Assembly (NCBI RefSeq): GCF_030283205.1
Contig: NZ_JASNWF010000026.1
Span: forward strand, 1-64,000
Origin: Actinomadura opuntiae
GTDB taxonomy: Bacteria > Actinomycetota > Actinomycetes > Streptosporangiales > Streptosporangiaceae
Reading direction: 5' to 3'
Length of the DNA: 64,000 nucleotides
In this document: positions 32,604-41,579 of the stretch, piece by piece
Numbering within the stretch: the first letter of the stretch is position 1
Layout of the letters: every line of letters begins with the position of its first letter
The notes under the pieces: generated by a model
Databases searched by the model: none
What the model saw: only the letters and a program-made list of their open reading frames with translations
What the model was told of the DNA's origin: nothing
Made by a program: the position numbers and the translations under genes

Positions 32604-32650
32604 AGCCCTCGCCCGGCCGTCGCCTTCCGGCTCCGCCTCAGGCGAGGGCT
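32604..32650 (-). repeat. 10-base inverted repeat between the two Pgi-like genes
   Basis: AGCCCTCGCC (32604-32613) and GGCGAGGGCT (32641-32650) can pair across a 27-base loop. The structure includes the stop codon of the upstream Pgi gene (minus strand) and could attenuate or stabilise the mRNA ahead of the second paralogue. Confidence 0.4.
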
Positions 32651-34308
32651 TCGGCCAGCTGGGCCAGGCCCTCGGCGCGGTCGCGCAGGTGCAGCCGGAA
32701 CGCCGGACGGCCGAGCGAGCGCAGCACCCGCTGGTCGCCGAACGCCTGCGCCAGCTGCAGCTCGCCGAGCGTGTAAGGCCGCCCGGGCACCGCGACGTCC
32801 GGCGTGACGGCACCCGTGACCAGCAGGAACGTGCCGTTGCGCGGCCCGCCCTTGTGGTACTGGCCGGTCGCGTGCAGGTACCGCGGACCCCAGCCGAAGG
32901 TGACCGGCGCCGGATGCCTGCGCAGCTCGGCGCCCCGCGCGGCCAGCAGCGGGCGCAGTCCCGCGGCCGCCGCGTCCCCGGAGCGGTCGAGGTAGGCCAG
33001 GACGGCGAGGTAGCCGCCGTCCGCGACGTCCTCCAGCACCGCCTCCAGCGCCTCGGTCAGCGTCTTCGCCCCGTGCAGCGCCTCCTCGGGCGCGTGCACC
33101 TCGACCGCGTCCGACACCAGCGCGGGCGGGCGGCGCACCACCGTCGGGGCGGCGCCCTCCTCCGAGCGCAGCAGCGCCGCCGTGCTGTCCTCGGACTGGC
33201 GGACGTCCGGCTCGGCGAACGGGTCGACGCCCATCACCCGGGCGGCGACCGTCGTCGCGTACTGCCACAGCAGGAACTGCGCGCCGAGCGGGCCCGCCAC
33301 GCTCACCCCCGCCTCGCGGCCCGGCCCTGGCTCGTCCGGGCGGCGGCCGAGGATCACCCGGCGCAGGTCGCCGGTCAGCTCGAACCCGGGGGAGTCCACG
33401 CCCTCCACCACGACCGGCAGCAGCCCCCGGCCGTCCTTGCCGAGCGCGCCCGCCACCAGCTGCTCCGCCCAGCCGGCGAAGCCGTGCAGGCCGGAGCCGT
33501 GGTCGGCGACGACGAGCTTGTCGCGGCCGCCGAGCGCCGACGAGCCGAGCGCGGCGCCGAACGCCAGCGCCGGGTTGTCGTAGGGCTGCCGCAGCACCTC
33601 CGCCAGCCGGTTCGCCTCGTCCAGCAGGGCGAGGACGTCCACGCCCGCGAGCGCGGCGGGCACCAGCGCGCCCGCGCCGAGCGCCCCGTACCGGCCGTCG
33701 AGGTCGGTCTCGGACTCCACGAAGTGGTGGCCGACCTCCCGGGCGGCGCGCTCGGGCGCCGATCCGGGCCCGGCCACGACGACGAACCGGCGGGCCAGCT
33801 CCGCGCGGTCCAGCCCCGCCTCGGAGAACGCCCGCCCGAAGACGCGGCGCAGCGCCTGCGCCTCGACGTCGTCGCCCACGACCACCACCAGCGTCCGGCC
33901 GAGGTCGCCCGCGAGCACGCCCGACACCTCGTGGGGATCGGTGGTGTCGAGGACGACGAGCTCGGCCTCCGGCCCGCTGCGCGCCGCCGTCCGGTGGATC
34001 GCCTCCGCGGCGATCGCGGAACCGCCCGCGCCCGCGACGACGATCCGGTCCAGGCCGGCGTCGCGGAACTGCTCCGCCGGCCCGGCGAGCCGGGCCGGCA
34101 GCGCGCGGGACGTCTCCGGCAGGCCGAGCCAGCCGAGCCGGCGGGCGGCCAGCGGCGCCGCGTCCGGACCCCACAGCTTGGCGTTGCGGGACGCCAGCGA
34201 GCTCGGCACGCCGTCGGAGGCGAGACGGTCCAGGACCGTCTCGCTCTCGTCGACGACGGCGCCGCGGATGGTGACCGAGATCCCCCCGGCGGTCACCACC
34301 GACGTCAC
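32638..34308 (-). CDS. pgi: Glucose-6-phosphate isomerase, TalPGI-like module
   Basis: A 556-residue cytosolic isomerase candidate interconverting glucose-6-phosphate and fructose-6-phosphate, linking the pentose phosphate pathway to glycolysis. The first SIS loop VAGAGGS (91-97) and DGRYGALGAGALVP match Pgi signature regions, and ATGQYHKGGPRNGTFLLVTG matches the C-terminal block of bifunctional transaldolase/isomerase proteins. The GTG start at 34308 overlaps the transaldolase stop (GTGA), as if a TalPGI fusion had been split or had never fused. It is more canonical than its downstream paralogue. Confidence 0.85.
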   Translation of the reverse strand: MTSVVTAGGISVTIRGAVVDESETVLDRLASDGVPSSLASRNAKLWGPDAAPLAARRLGWLGLPETSRALPARLAGPAEQFRDAGLDRIVVAGAGGSAIAAEAIHRTAARSGPEAELVVLDTTDPHEVSGVLAGDLGRTLVVVVGDDVEAQALRRVFGRAFSEAGLDRAELARRFVVVAGPGSAPERAAREVGHHFVESETDLDGRYGALGAGALVPAALAGVDVLALLDEANRLAEVLRQPYDNPALAFGAALGSSALGGRDKLVVADHGSGLHGFAGWAEQLVAGALGKDGRGLLPVVVEGVDSPGFELTGDLRRVILGRRPDEPGPGREAGVSVAGPLGAQFLLWQYATTVAARVMGVDPFAEPDVRQSEDSTAALLRSEEGAAPTVVRRPPALVSDAVEVHAPEEALHGAKTLTEALEAVLEDVADGGYLAVLAYLDRSGDAAAAGLRPLLAARGAELRRHPAPVTFGWGPRYLHATGQYHKGGPRNGTFLLVTGAVTPDVAVPGRPYTLGELQLAQAFGDQRVLRSLGRPAFRLHLRDRAEGLAQLAEALA

Positions 34309-35414
34309 GCGCTCTTGTCCTTCAGCTCGCCGTCGATGGAGCCGAGCAGCTCCTTCCAGGACGCCTCGAACTTCTCGACGCCCTCCTCCTCCAGGACCCG
34401 CACGACGTCGTCGTAGTCGACGCCGGCGTCCCTGAGCGCCGCCATGTGCGCGCGGGCGTCGTCGTAGGCGCCGCGGACGGTGTCGCCGCGCAGCTTCCCG
34501 TGGTCGGCCACCGCGTCCAGCGTCGCCTCGGGCATGGTGTTGACGGTGCCGGGCGCGACGAGCTCGTCCACGTACAGGGTGTCGACGAGGTTCGGGTCTT
34601 TCACGCCGGTCGAGGCCCACAGCGGGCGCTGCGGACGGCCGCCCGCGTCCTTCAGCGCCTTCCACCGGTCGGTGCCGAACTTCTCCTCGTACAGCGCGTA
34701 CGCCAGCCGCGCGTTCGCCACGCCCGCCTTGGAGCGCAGCTTCTTGGCGTCCTCGGAGCCGATCTTGTCGAGCCGCTTGTCGATCTCGGTGTCGACCCGG
34801 CTGACGAAGAACGAGGCCACCGAGGCGATCTTCGACAGGTCGTGGCCGTTCGCGCGGGCCCGCTCCAGGCCCTCGAAGAACGCGTCGATGACCTTGCCGT
34901 AGCGCTCCAGCGAGAAGATCAGCGTCACGTTCACGCTGATGCCCTCGGCCAGCGTCGCCGCGATCGCGGGCAGGCCCTCCTCGGTCGCCGGGATCTTGAT
35001 GAACAGGTTGGGCCGGTCCACCATCCACCACAGCGCCTTGGCCTCGGCGACCGTCTTCTCGGTGTCCTTGGCCAGCCGCGGGTCGACCTCGATCGACACC
35101 CGGCCGTCCAGGCCGTCGGTGCGGTCGTAGACCGGCCGCAGCACGTCGCAGCCCCAGCGGATGTCGTAGGTGGTGATCGCGCGGGACGCCTCCTCGACGT
35201 CCACGCCCCGCACCGCCAGGTCGCGGACCTGGTCGTCGTAAGCGTCGCCCTTGCTCAGCGCCTTGGCGAAGATCGTCGGGTTGGAGGTGACGCCGACGAC
35301 GTGCCGGTCCTTGACCAGCCCCTCCAGGTTCCCGCTGCGCAGCCGCTCCCGGCTGATGTCGTCCAGCCAGATCGACACGCCCTCGTCCGAGAGCGCCTTC
35401 AGGATGTCACTCAT
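34305..35414 (-). CDS. tal: Transaldolase
   Basis: A 369-residue transaldolase of the actinobacterial type, transferring a dihydroxyacetone unit between sugar phosphates. NPTIFAKALS, FIKIPATEEGLPAI (with the Schiff-base lysine), NVTLIFSLERYGKVI and WASTGVKDP are the expected blocks. It lies 87 bases after tkt on the same strand, and its stop overlaps the isomerase start. Confidence 0.95.
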   Translation of the reverse strand: MSDILKALSDEGVSIWLDDISRERLRSGNLEGLVKDRHVVGVTSNPTIFAKALSKGDAYDDQVRDLAVRGVDVEEASRAITTYDIRWGCDVLRPVYDRTDGLDGRVSIEVDPRLAKDTEKTVAEAKALWWMVDRPNLFIKIPATEEGLPAIAATLAEGISVNVTLIFSLERYGKVIDAFFEGLERARANGHDLSKIASVASFFVSRVDTEIDKRLDKIGSEDAKKLRSKAGVANARLAYALYEEKFGTDRWKALKDAGGRPQRPLWASTGVKDPNLVDTLYVDELVAPGTVNTMPEATLDAVADHGKLRGDTVRGAYDDARAHMAALRDAGVDYDDVVRVLEEEGVEKFEASWKELLGSIDGELKDKSA

Positions 35415-35501
35415 CGCTTTCTCCTCGTCGTCGAGTTCCGCGGGGGGATCGGCCGCGCCGGTCCCCGGCCCGCCGGGGGCGGACCGGGGACCCGCCGGGG
35501 C

Positions 35502-37628
35502 CTAGTTGCCGGTGGTGCTGCCGCGCCCGGCCTCCTTGACGCCGGCCCGGATCAGGCTGGCCTTCGCCGCCGCGACGACCCGCTCGGCGGTGATGCCGAA
35601 CTGCTCGAACAGCGTCTTGTAGTCGGCGGACGCGCCGAAGTGCTCCAGCGACACCGACTCGCCGGCGTCGCCGACGTAGCCGCGCCAGCCGAGCGCGATG
35701 CCGGCCTCCACCGACACCCGCGCCCGCACGCCGGGCGGCAGGACCTGCTGCCGGTAGGCGTCGGTCTGCGCCTCGAACCACTCCACGCACGGCATCGACA
35801 CCACCCGGGTCGGGGTGCCCTGCGCCTGCAGCGTCTCGCGGGCCTCCAGCGCCAGCTGCACCTCGCTGCCCGTAGCGATCAGGATCACCTCGGGCTGCCC
35901 GCCCTCGGCGTCGGCCAGCACGTAGCCGCCCTTGGCGACGCCCTCGGCGGAGGCGATCTCGCCGCCGCGCTCCAGCGTCGGCAGCTTCTGCCGGGTCAGC
36001 GCCAGGCCCGCCGGCCGGTCGGTGTGCTCCAGGACGGTCCGCCACGCGACCGCGGTCTCGTTGGCGTCCGCCGGGCGCACCACGTCCAGGCCCGGGATCG
36101 CGCGCAGCGCCCACAGGTGCTCGACCGGCTGGTGCGTCGGGCCGTCCTCGCCGAGCCCGATCGAGTCGTGCGTCCACACGTAGGTGACCGGCAGCTTCAT
36201 CAGCGCCGCCAGCCGGACCGCCGGCCGCATGTAGTCGCTGAAGATCAGGAAGGTGCCGCCGTACGGGCGCGTCCCGCCGTGCAGCGCGATGCCGTTGCAG
36301 ATCGCGCCCATCGCGTGCTCGCGGACGCCGAAGTGCAGCGTCCGGCCGTACCGGCCGCCGGGGAACTCCTTGGTCTGGAACTCCTCGGGGATGAAGGACG
36401 GCTCGCCCTTCATCGTGGTGTTGTTGCTCTCGGCCAGGTCGGCCGACCCGCCCCACAGCTCGGGCAGCACCGGCGCCAGCGCGCCCAGCACCTCGCCGGA
36501 CGCGGCGCGGGTCGCCACGTCCTTGCCCGCCGGGAACTCCGGCAGCTTGCCCTCCCAGCCCGCGGGCAGGTGCCGGCCGCTGATCCGGTCGTACTCGGCG
36601 GCGCGCTCGGGGTTCGCCGACCGCCACTCCTGGAACGCCTCGTCCCACTCCGCGCGCAGCGCGCGGCCCCGGTCGGAGACCTCGCGGGCGTGCGCCAGCA
36701 CGTCGTCGGGGACGATGAACGACTCGGCCGGGTCCAGTCCGAGGATCCGCTTGGTCGCGGCGATCTCCTCGGCGCCCAGCGCGGAGCCGTGGGCCTTGCC
36801 GGTGTTCTTCTTGTTCGGCGCCGGCCAGCCGATGATCGTGCGCAGCGCGATGAACGACGGGCGGGCCGTCTCGGCCTTGGCCGCCTCGAACGCCGCCGCC
36901 AGCGCGGCCACGTTCTCCTCGTAGTCGCCGTTCACGGTCCAGTCGACGTGGTGGACGTCCCAGCCATAGGCCTCGTAGCGGGCCCGCACGTCCTCCGACA
37001 AGGCGATCGCGGTGTCGTCCTCGATCGAGATGTGGTTGTCGTCGTACAGCAGGACCAGGTTGCCGAGCCGCTGGTGCGCCGCGAGAGCGCTCGCCTCGTG
37101 GCTGATGCCCTCCTCGATGTCGCCGTCGGACGCGAACGCCCAGATGGTGTGGTCGAAGGGGGACTCGCCCGCGGGTGCGTCGGGGTCGAAGAGGCCGCGC
37201 TCGCGGCGGGCCGCCATCGCCATCCCGACCGCGTTGGCGATGCCCTGCCCCAGCGGCCCGGTGGTGGTCTCCACGCCCGCGGTGTGCCCGTGCTCGGGGT
37301 GGCCCGGGGTGAGGCTGCCCCACTTGCGCAGCGACTTCAGGTCGTCCAGCGTCAGCGGGTAGCCGGAAAGATAGAGCTGGATGTAGAGGGTCAGGCTGGA
37401 GTGCCCGCAGGACAGGACGAACCTGTCCCGGCCGGCCCAGTCGGGGTCCGTCGGGTCGTGCCGAAGGAACCGCTGGAAAAGAAGGTAGGCGGCGGGCGCG
37501 AGGCTCATGGCCGTACCGGGGTGGCCGGAGCCCGCCTCCTCGACCGCGTCCATGGCGAGGGCGCGGATGACGTCCACCGCCCGCCGGTCCAGGTCGGACC
37601 ATTCAAACGTGCTGCTGTCCCTGCTCAC
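35502..37628 (-). CDS. tkt: Transketolase
   Basis: A 708-residue thiamine-diphosphate enzyme that moves two-carbon units in the non-oxidative pentose phosphate pathway. SGHPGTAMSLAP near the N-terminus, the TPP/metal site FASDGDIEEGISHEA and the GVREHAMGAICNGIALHGG segment of the pyrimidine domain are clear. The GTG start at 37628 follows GAGAGGAG. This is the first gene of the minus-strand sugar operon, so its promoter should lie in the 609-base gap upstream. Confidence 0.96.
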   Translation of the reverse strand: MSRDSSTFEWSDLDRRAVDVIRALAMDAVEEAGSGHPGTAMSLAPAAYLLFQRFLRHDPTDPDWAGRDRFVLSCGHSSLTLYIQLYLSGYPLTLDDLKSLRKWGSLTPGHPEHGHTAGVETTTGPLGQGIANAVGMAMAARRERGLFDPDAPAGESPFDHTIWAFASDGDIEEGISHEASALAAHQRLGNLVLLYDDNHISIEDDTAIALSEDVRARYEAYGWDVHHVDWTVNGDYEENVAALAAAFEAAKAETARPSFIALRTIIGWPAPNKKNTGKAHGSALGAEEIAATKRILGLDPAESFIVPDDVLAHAREVSDRGRALRAEWDEAFQEWRSANPERAAEYDRISGRHLPAGWEGKLPEFPAGKDVATRAASGEVLGALAPVLPELWGGSADLAESNNTTMKGEPSFIPEEFQTKEFPGGRYGRTLHFGVREHAMGAICNGIALHGGTRPYGGTFLIFSDYMRPAVRLAALMKLPVTYVWTHDSIGLGEDGPTHQPVEHLWALRAIPGLDVVRPADANETAVAWRTVLEHTDRPAGLALTRQKLPTLERGGEIASAEGVAKGGYVLADAEGGQPEVILIATGSEVQLALEARETLQAQGTPTRVVSMPCVEWFEAQTDAYRQQVLPPGVRARVSVEAGIALGWRGYVGDAGESVSLEHFGASADYKTLFEQFGITAERVVAAAKASLIRAGVKEAGRGSTTGN

Positions 37629-38237
37629 GGAACGCCAGGCTCCTCTCGAACCGCTGTCGTACAGAGTTCATGGGCGATGTGCCGCCGCGCGGCATGACCG
37701 GCGCCCGTGCCGTCGGCCCCCTGTGCCGCAACGTCCGGCGGCACCGTCCGTCTTCCCCTCGGGCCCCCTTGCGGCCACCTCGTCCGTGGCCTCGCGAAGA
37801 TCATGCCGCGCCCTCGGCGAGCCTATCGCGCGGGCGGGCCGCCGCAGGCGAGGGCGAGAACACGCCGAAGGGGCGCCGCCGCCCGCGCCAGGTCCGCGCC
37901 GCTTCCTGCACCCTTGCCCGATCGGCTCGCCGACTAACCCCCCGCACGGGTGATAGCGAGGGGGGACCGGCGCTCCGCCCCCGCCCGCCCGGACGGCCGC
38001 CGGAAGGGCGCCCGGCACGGCGCCCGGCACTGGGACCGGCGCGTCCGGTGCCCCGGTGCACGCCCCCGGGAGGGGTCGCACTACAGTGATTGCGCGGCCG
38101 GCGACGGCGGCCGCCGTTGCCAGACCAAGCAGGATCACCAAGCCGAAGTTGCACTCGACCAAGGCCGGCCCGGATCGCGGGGGCGCCGCCGAGGTGGTAC
38201 GCGATTTCTTCATGCCTAGTTGGACGTGGACCCGATT
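37629..38237. other. 609-base intergenic region between tkt and ctaB
   Basis: This gap between divergent operons is extremely GC-rich with short inverted repeats. Reading frames cross it, but none has a good ribosome site or a recognisable product, so I call no gene. It must contain the tkt and ctaB promoters. ACTACAGTGATT at 38081-38092 and GGTACGCGATTTCTT near 38196 are the only AT-richer spots. I see no riboswitch. Confidence 0.5.
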
Positions 38238-39233
38238 GTGACGGTGCTCAGTAACAAGCGCGGGGTCGAGCTCGACGAGCCGGTGCCGCTCGACGGGGCG
38301 GGGCCGGGGGCGCCCGCCGCGCCGGAGCCGGTGGCCGAGGCCCGCCGGACGGTCGGCGCCAGCGTGCGCGCCTACGTGGCGCTCACCAAGCCGCGCGTGA
38401 TCGAGCTGCTCTTGATCACCACGATCCCGGTGATGTTCCTCGCCCAGCGCGGCGTCCCGCCGCTGGCCACGGTGCTGCTGACCTTCTCGTTCGGCGCCAT
38501 GTCGGCCGGCGCCGCGAACGCGATCAACTGCTACATCGACCGCGACATCGACGTCAAGATGCGCCGCACCCGGCGCCGCCCGCTGGCCCGCGCGCAGGTC
38601 ACCCCGGCCCGCGCGCTGGTGTTCGGGATCACGCTGGCGGTGGTGTCGACCGCCGGGTTCTTCTTCACCGTCAACCCGCTGTCGGCCGCCGGGTCGCTGT
38701 TCGCGATCCTGTTCTACGTCTTCGTCTACTCGCTGCTGCTCAAGCGCCGCACCTCGCAGAACGTCGTGTGGGGCGGCATCGCCGGCTGCATGCCGGTGCT
38801 CATCGGCTGGACGGCGATCACCAACGGCCTGGCCTGGACGCCTTTCGTGCTGTTCGGCGTGGTTTTCCTGTGGACGCCGCCGCACACCTGGACCCTCGCC
38901 ATGCGCTACCGCGAGGACTACGCGGTCGCCAAGGTGCCGATGCTGCCCGTCGTCGCGACCGAGCGCCGCGTCATCACCGAGAGCCTGGTCTACGCCTACG
39001 CCACCGTGGCGTGCTCGCTCGCGCTGTGGCCCGTCGCCGGGATGGGCCCGGTGTACGGGGCGGTCGCCGTCGTCCTCGGCCTGGTCTTCGTCGGCGAGGG
39101 GCACCGGCTGCTGCGGGCCGTCCGCGCCGGTGTGACGGGCGTCCACCTGCGGCCGATGCGCTTCTTCCACCTGTCGAACGTCTACCTGGCGCTGCTGTTC
39201 ACCGCCGTCGCCGTGGACCCGCTCCTGCACTGA
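38238..39233 (+). CDS. ctaB: Protoheme IX farnesyltransferase (heme O synthase)
   Basis: A roughly 331-residue membrane prenyltransferase that farnesylates heme B to heme O, the first step of heme A synthesis for cytochrome oxidase. The polyprenyl-diphosphate site NAINCYIDRDIDVKMRRTRR is diagnostic, followed by LKRRTSQNVVWGG and FLWTPPHTWTLA and about eight membrane segments. The start is uncertain: GTG 38238 gives a short polar head, while TTG 38220 or GTG 38226 would add a few residues. It is followed by a PrsW protease gene and then ctaA. Confidence 0.93.
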   Translation: MTVLSNKRGVELDEPVPLDGAGPGAPAAPEPVAEARRTVGASVRAYVALTKPRVIELLLITTIPVMFLAQRGVPPLATVLLTFSFGAMSAGAANAINCYIDRDIDVKMRRTRRRPLARAQVTPARALVFGITLAVVSTAGFFFTVNPLSAAGSLFAILFYVFVYSLLLKRRTSQNVVWGGIAGCMPVLIGWTAITNGLAWTPFVLFGVVFLWTPPHTWTLAMRYREDYAVAKVPMLPVVATERRVITESLVYAYATVACSLALWPVAGMGPVYGAVAVVLGLVFVGEGHRLLRAVRAGVTGVHLRPMRFFHLSNVYLALLFTAVAVDPLLH

Positions 39234-39259
39234 CCCGCCCCTCCGGGCGTCGGGGCGGG
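39234..39259 (+). terminator. Hairpin after ctaB
   Basis: CCCGCCCC (39234-39241) and GGGGCGGG (39252-39259) form an 8-bp stem with a 10-base loop immediately after the ctaB stop. It may end the ctaB transcript; the next gene has its own -10 element. Confidence 0.5.
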
Positions 39260-39281
39260 GCGGGGACCTGCACCGACCCGT

Positions 39282-39287
39282 TACGCT
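39282..39287 (+). promoter_or_regulatory. -10 element (TACGCT) of the PrsW gene
   Basis: TACGCT is followed by six bases and then ATG 39294, the leaderless arrangement. Confidence 0.45.
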
Positions 39288-39293
39288 CACGTC

Positions 39294-40517
39294 ATGGCGC
39301 GTGTGGACCCCAAGGCGGTGCTGGAAGGCCGGATCCCGGGCCGGCCCCCGGTCGGCCTCATCGTCGGGCTGACCGTCTCGTCCCTGTGCGTGGTGCTGGC
39401 GCTCGCCGCCGACGTGCTGTCGGGCGGCGCAGGGTTCTGGGTCGGCGTGGTCCTGGCAATCCTGCCGATCCCGGCGCTGGTGGCGCTCGCCCTCACCCTG
39501 GACCGGCTCGAGCCCGAGCCGCCGCGCGCCCTGCTGTTCGCGTTCATGTGGGGCGCCGGAGTGGCGGTGTTCGGCGCGCTGGTGCTCAACACGCTCGGCC
39601 TGCTGTACGTCACCGTCCCGATCTTCGGCGAGACCAAGGGGCACTTCGTCAGCGCGACGTTCGGCGCCCCGGTGATCGAGGAGTCGCTGAAGGGCTCCGT
39701 GCTGATCGGCATGCTGTGGTACCGCCGCAACGAGATCGACGGCTTCGCCGACGGCATCATCTACGCCGCCATGGTCGGCCTCGGCTTCGCGATGATGGAG
39801 AACATCACCTACTACATGCGGGCCTTCGAGGACGGCGGCGCCCAGCAGCTGCAGGCGGTGTTCATCCTGCGCGGCCTGATCGCGCCGTTCAGCCATCCGC
39901 TGTTCACCTCGATGACCGGGCTCGGCGTCGCCTACGCCGCCACCCACCGCCGCGGGCAGCTCCTCGCGCCCGCCGCCGGGCTGCTCGGCGCGATGATCCT
40001 GCACGGGCTGTGGAACGGCGCCACCACCTTCGGCCTAGGCGGCCTCGGCGTGGTCTACCTCCTCGACTTCGGCGTCCTGGTCACGCTGATCGTCATCGTC
40101 TCGGTCGAGCGCCGGCACACCGTCCGGCGCATCGAGAGCTACCTGCCGATGTACGGCGGCACCGGCCTCGTCACCCCGCAGGACGTGCGGATGCTGCGGT
40201 CCATCCCGTCCCGGCGGGCGGCCCGCCGGTGGGCCAAGTCCGTCGGCGGCCCGCCTGCTAGCCGTGCCATGGTCGACTACCAGCTCGCCGCGACGGAGCT
40301 TGCGCTGCTGCACAAGCGCGCCGAGCGCGGCAACGCCGAGCCGCACTGGTTCGCCGCCCGCCGCGACTCGCTGCTGGAACTGATGTCGCTGGCCCGGCAG
40401 GCGTTCCTGCGCACCCCGCCGCGCCCCGGCGGGCCCGCGGCCGGAGCGCCGCCCTGGGCGCCGCAGGGGCCGTCCGGCTTCCTGCCGCCGCCCCCGCCCG
40501 GCCCGTACGCGCGGTAA
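39294..40517 (+). CDS. PrsW-family intramembrane metalloprotease
   Basis: A 407-residue polytopic membrane protein with PrsW motifs: EESLKG, NEIDGFADGIIYAAMVGLGF, FSHPLFTSMTG and ILHGLWNG. The acidic and histidine residues in these segments form the metal site of the family. PrsW in Bacillus cleaves an anti-sigma factor; actinobacterial substrates are mostly unknown. The C-terminal third (after residue 290) is cytosolic and ends in a proline-rich tail. It sits between ctaB and ctaA, which may be chance or may imply a role in envelope or oxidase maturation. Confidence 0.87.
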   Translation: MARVDPKAVLEGRIPGRPPVGLIVGLTVSSLCVVLALAADVLSGGAGFWVGVVLAILPIPALVALALTLDRLEPEPPRALLFAFMWGAGVAVFGALVLNTLGLLYVTVPIFGETKGHFVSATFGAPVIEESLKGSVLIGMLWYRRNEIDGFADGIIYAAMVGLGFAMMENITYYMRAFEDGGAQQLQAVFILRGLIAPFSHPLFTSMTGLGVAYAATHRRGQLLAPAAGLLGAMILHGLWNGATTFGLGGLGVVYLLDFGVLVTLIVIVSVERRHTVRRIESYLPMYGGTGLVTPQDVRMLRSIPSRRAARRWAKSVGGPPASRAMVDYQLAATELALLHKRAERGNAEPHWFAARRDSLLELMSLARQAFLRTPPRPGGPAAGAPPWAPQGPSGFLPPPPPGPYAR

Positions 40518-40552
40518 CCGGGGGGTGCGTCGGGGGCACCGGAGGGCGGCCA

Positions 40553-40558
40553 TACGAT
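40553..40558 (+). promoter_or_regulatory. -10 element (TACGAT) of ctaA
   Basis: TACGAT is followed by six bases and the GTG start at 40565, indicating a separate leaderless promoter for ctaA. Confidence 0.5.
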
Positions 40559-40564
40559 TGACGC

Positions 40565-41563
40565 GTGGCTGAGCGAATGTCGTCGACGAACCCGCTGATC
40601 CGTGCCCGGGACGCCGTGTGGCACCCCACTCCGGGGTCGCTGCGGCTGCTCGCCCTGCTCGGCGTCATCGGCAACGTGGTGATCGTGGTCAGCGGCGGCC
40701 TCGTCCGGCTCACCGAGTCGGGGCTCGGCTGCCCGGAATGGCCGCGCTGCTCGGGCGACAGCCTCGTGCCCACCCGCAATCCCGAGCACCACACGTTCAA
40801 CATGGCGGTCGAGTTCGGCAACCGGCTGATCACCTTCGTGGTGCTGGCCATCGGCGTGCTGGTCTTCGTCGCCGCGCTGCGGCTCGTCCCGCGCCGCCGC
40901 GACCTGGTCTGGTGGTCGCTCGCCCAGCCGATGAGCGTCGTCGCGCAGGCCGTCATCGGCGGCATCGTGGTGCTCACCGACCTGAACCCGGCGGCGGTGT
41001 CGGCGCACTTCCTCGTCTCGCCGGCGCTGCTGGTGTTCTGCGTGGCGCTGTGGGTGCGCGCGGGCGAGGGCGACGCCCCCGCCCGGCCCCTCGTCGGCCC
41101 CTGGACGCGCCGCCTCGGCGCCGTGCTGCTGGTCGCCGCCGCGGCCGTGCTCGTCGCGGGCACCGTCGTCACCGGCACCGGACCGCACGCCGGCGACGCC
41201 TCGTCCCGCCGCTACGGCTTCGACATCCAGGACGTGGCGCGCATCCACGGCGAGCTCGCCTGGGTCATGATCGCGTTCACCGTCGCGATGGCCATCGCGC
41301 TCTACCGCACCGGCGGCCCGGCGGCGGCCAAGCGCCGCGCGCTGGAGCTGATCGCGCTGATCGTCGCGCAGGGCGCCGTCGGCTACGCCCAGTACTTCCT
41401 CGGCGTCCCGGCCGGGCTGGTGCTGCTGCACATGCTCGGCGCGGTGCTGATGTGGATCGCGGCGTTCCGGCTGTTCTTCGCGCTGCGCGACCGCGGCTCC
41501 ATGCCGGCCGCCCGGCCGCGTGCGGTGCCCGCGCGTCCCGCCGAGGCCCCGCAGCCCGCCTGA
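40565..41563 (+). CDS. ctaA: Heme A synthase (COX15/CtaA family)
   Basis: A 332-residue membrane enzyme oxidising the heme O methyl group to the formyl of heme A. It has eight membrane segments. The first extracytoplasmic loop has the cysteine pair in ESGLGCPEWPRC, and EHHTFNMAVEFGNRLI, SAHFLVSPALL, RIHGELAW and LLHMLGAVLMW hold the expected heme-ligand histidines and glutamates. A Pro/Ala-rich C-terminal tail follows. With ctaB 1.3 kb upstream, it completes heme A synthesis for an aa3-type oxidase. Confidence 0.92.
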   Translation: MAERMSSTNPLIRARDAVWHPTPGSLRLLALLGVIGNVVIVVSGGLVRLTESGLGCPEWPRCSGDSLVPTRNPEHHTFNMAVEFGNRLITFVVLAIGVLVFVAALRLVPRRRDLVWWSLAQPMSVVAQAVIGGIVVLTDLNPAAVSAHFLVSPALLVFCVALWVRAGEGDAPARPLVGPWTRRLGAVLLVAAAAVLVAGTVVTGTGPHAGDASSRRYGFDIQDVARIHGELAWVMIAFTVAMAIALYRTGGPAAAKRRALELIALIVAQGAVGYAQYFLGVPAGLVLLHMLGAVLMWIAAFRLFFALRDRGSMPAARPRAVPARPAEAPQPA

Positions 41564-41579
41564 CCGGCTCCGGGACGGC

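Noticed and set aside
34446..37697. 1083-codon plus-strand reading frame over tkt and tal
   Set aside because: It is the antisense shadow of transketolase and transaldolase; the composition has no protein-like pattern.
37950..38241. Short plus-strand frames in the tkt-ctaB gap
   Set aside because: No ribosome site, no recognisable motif and poor amino-acid composition; left as intergenic.
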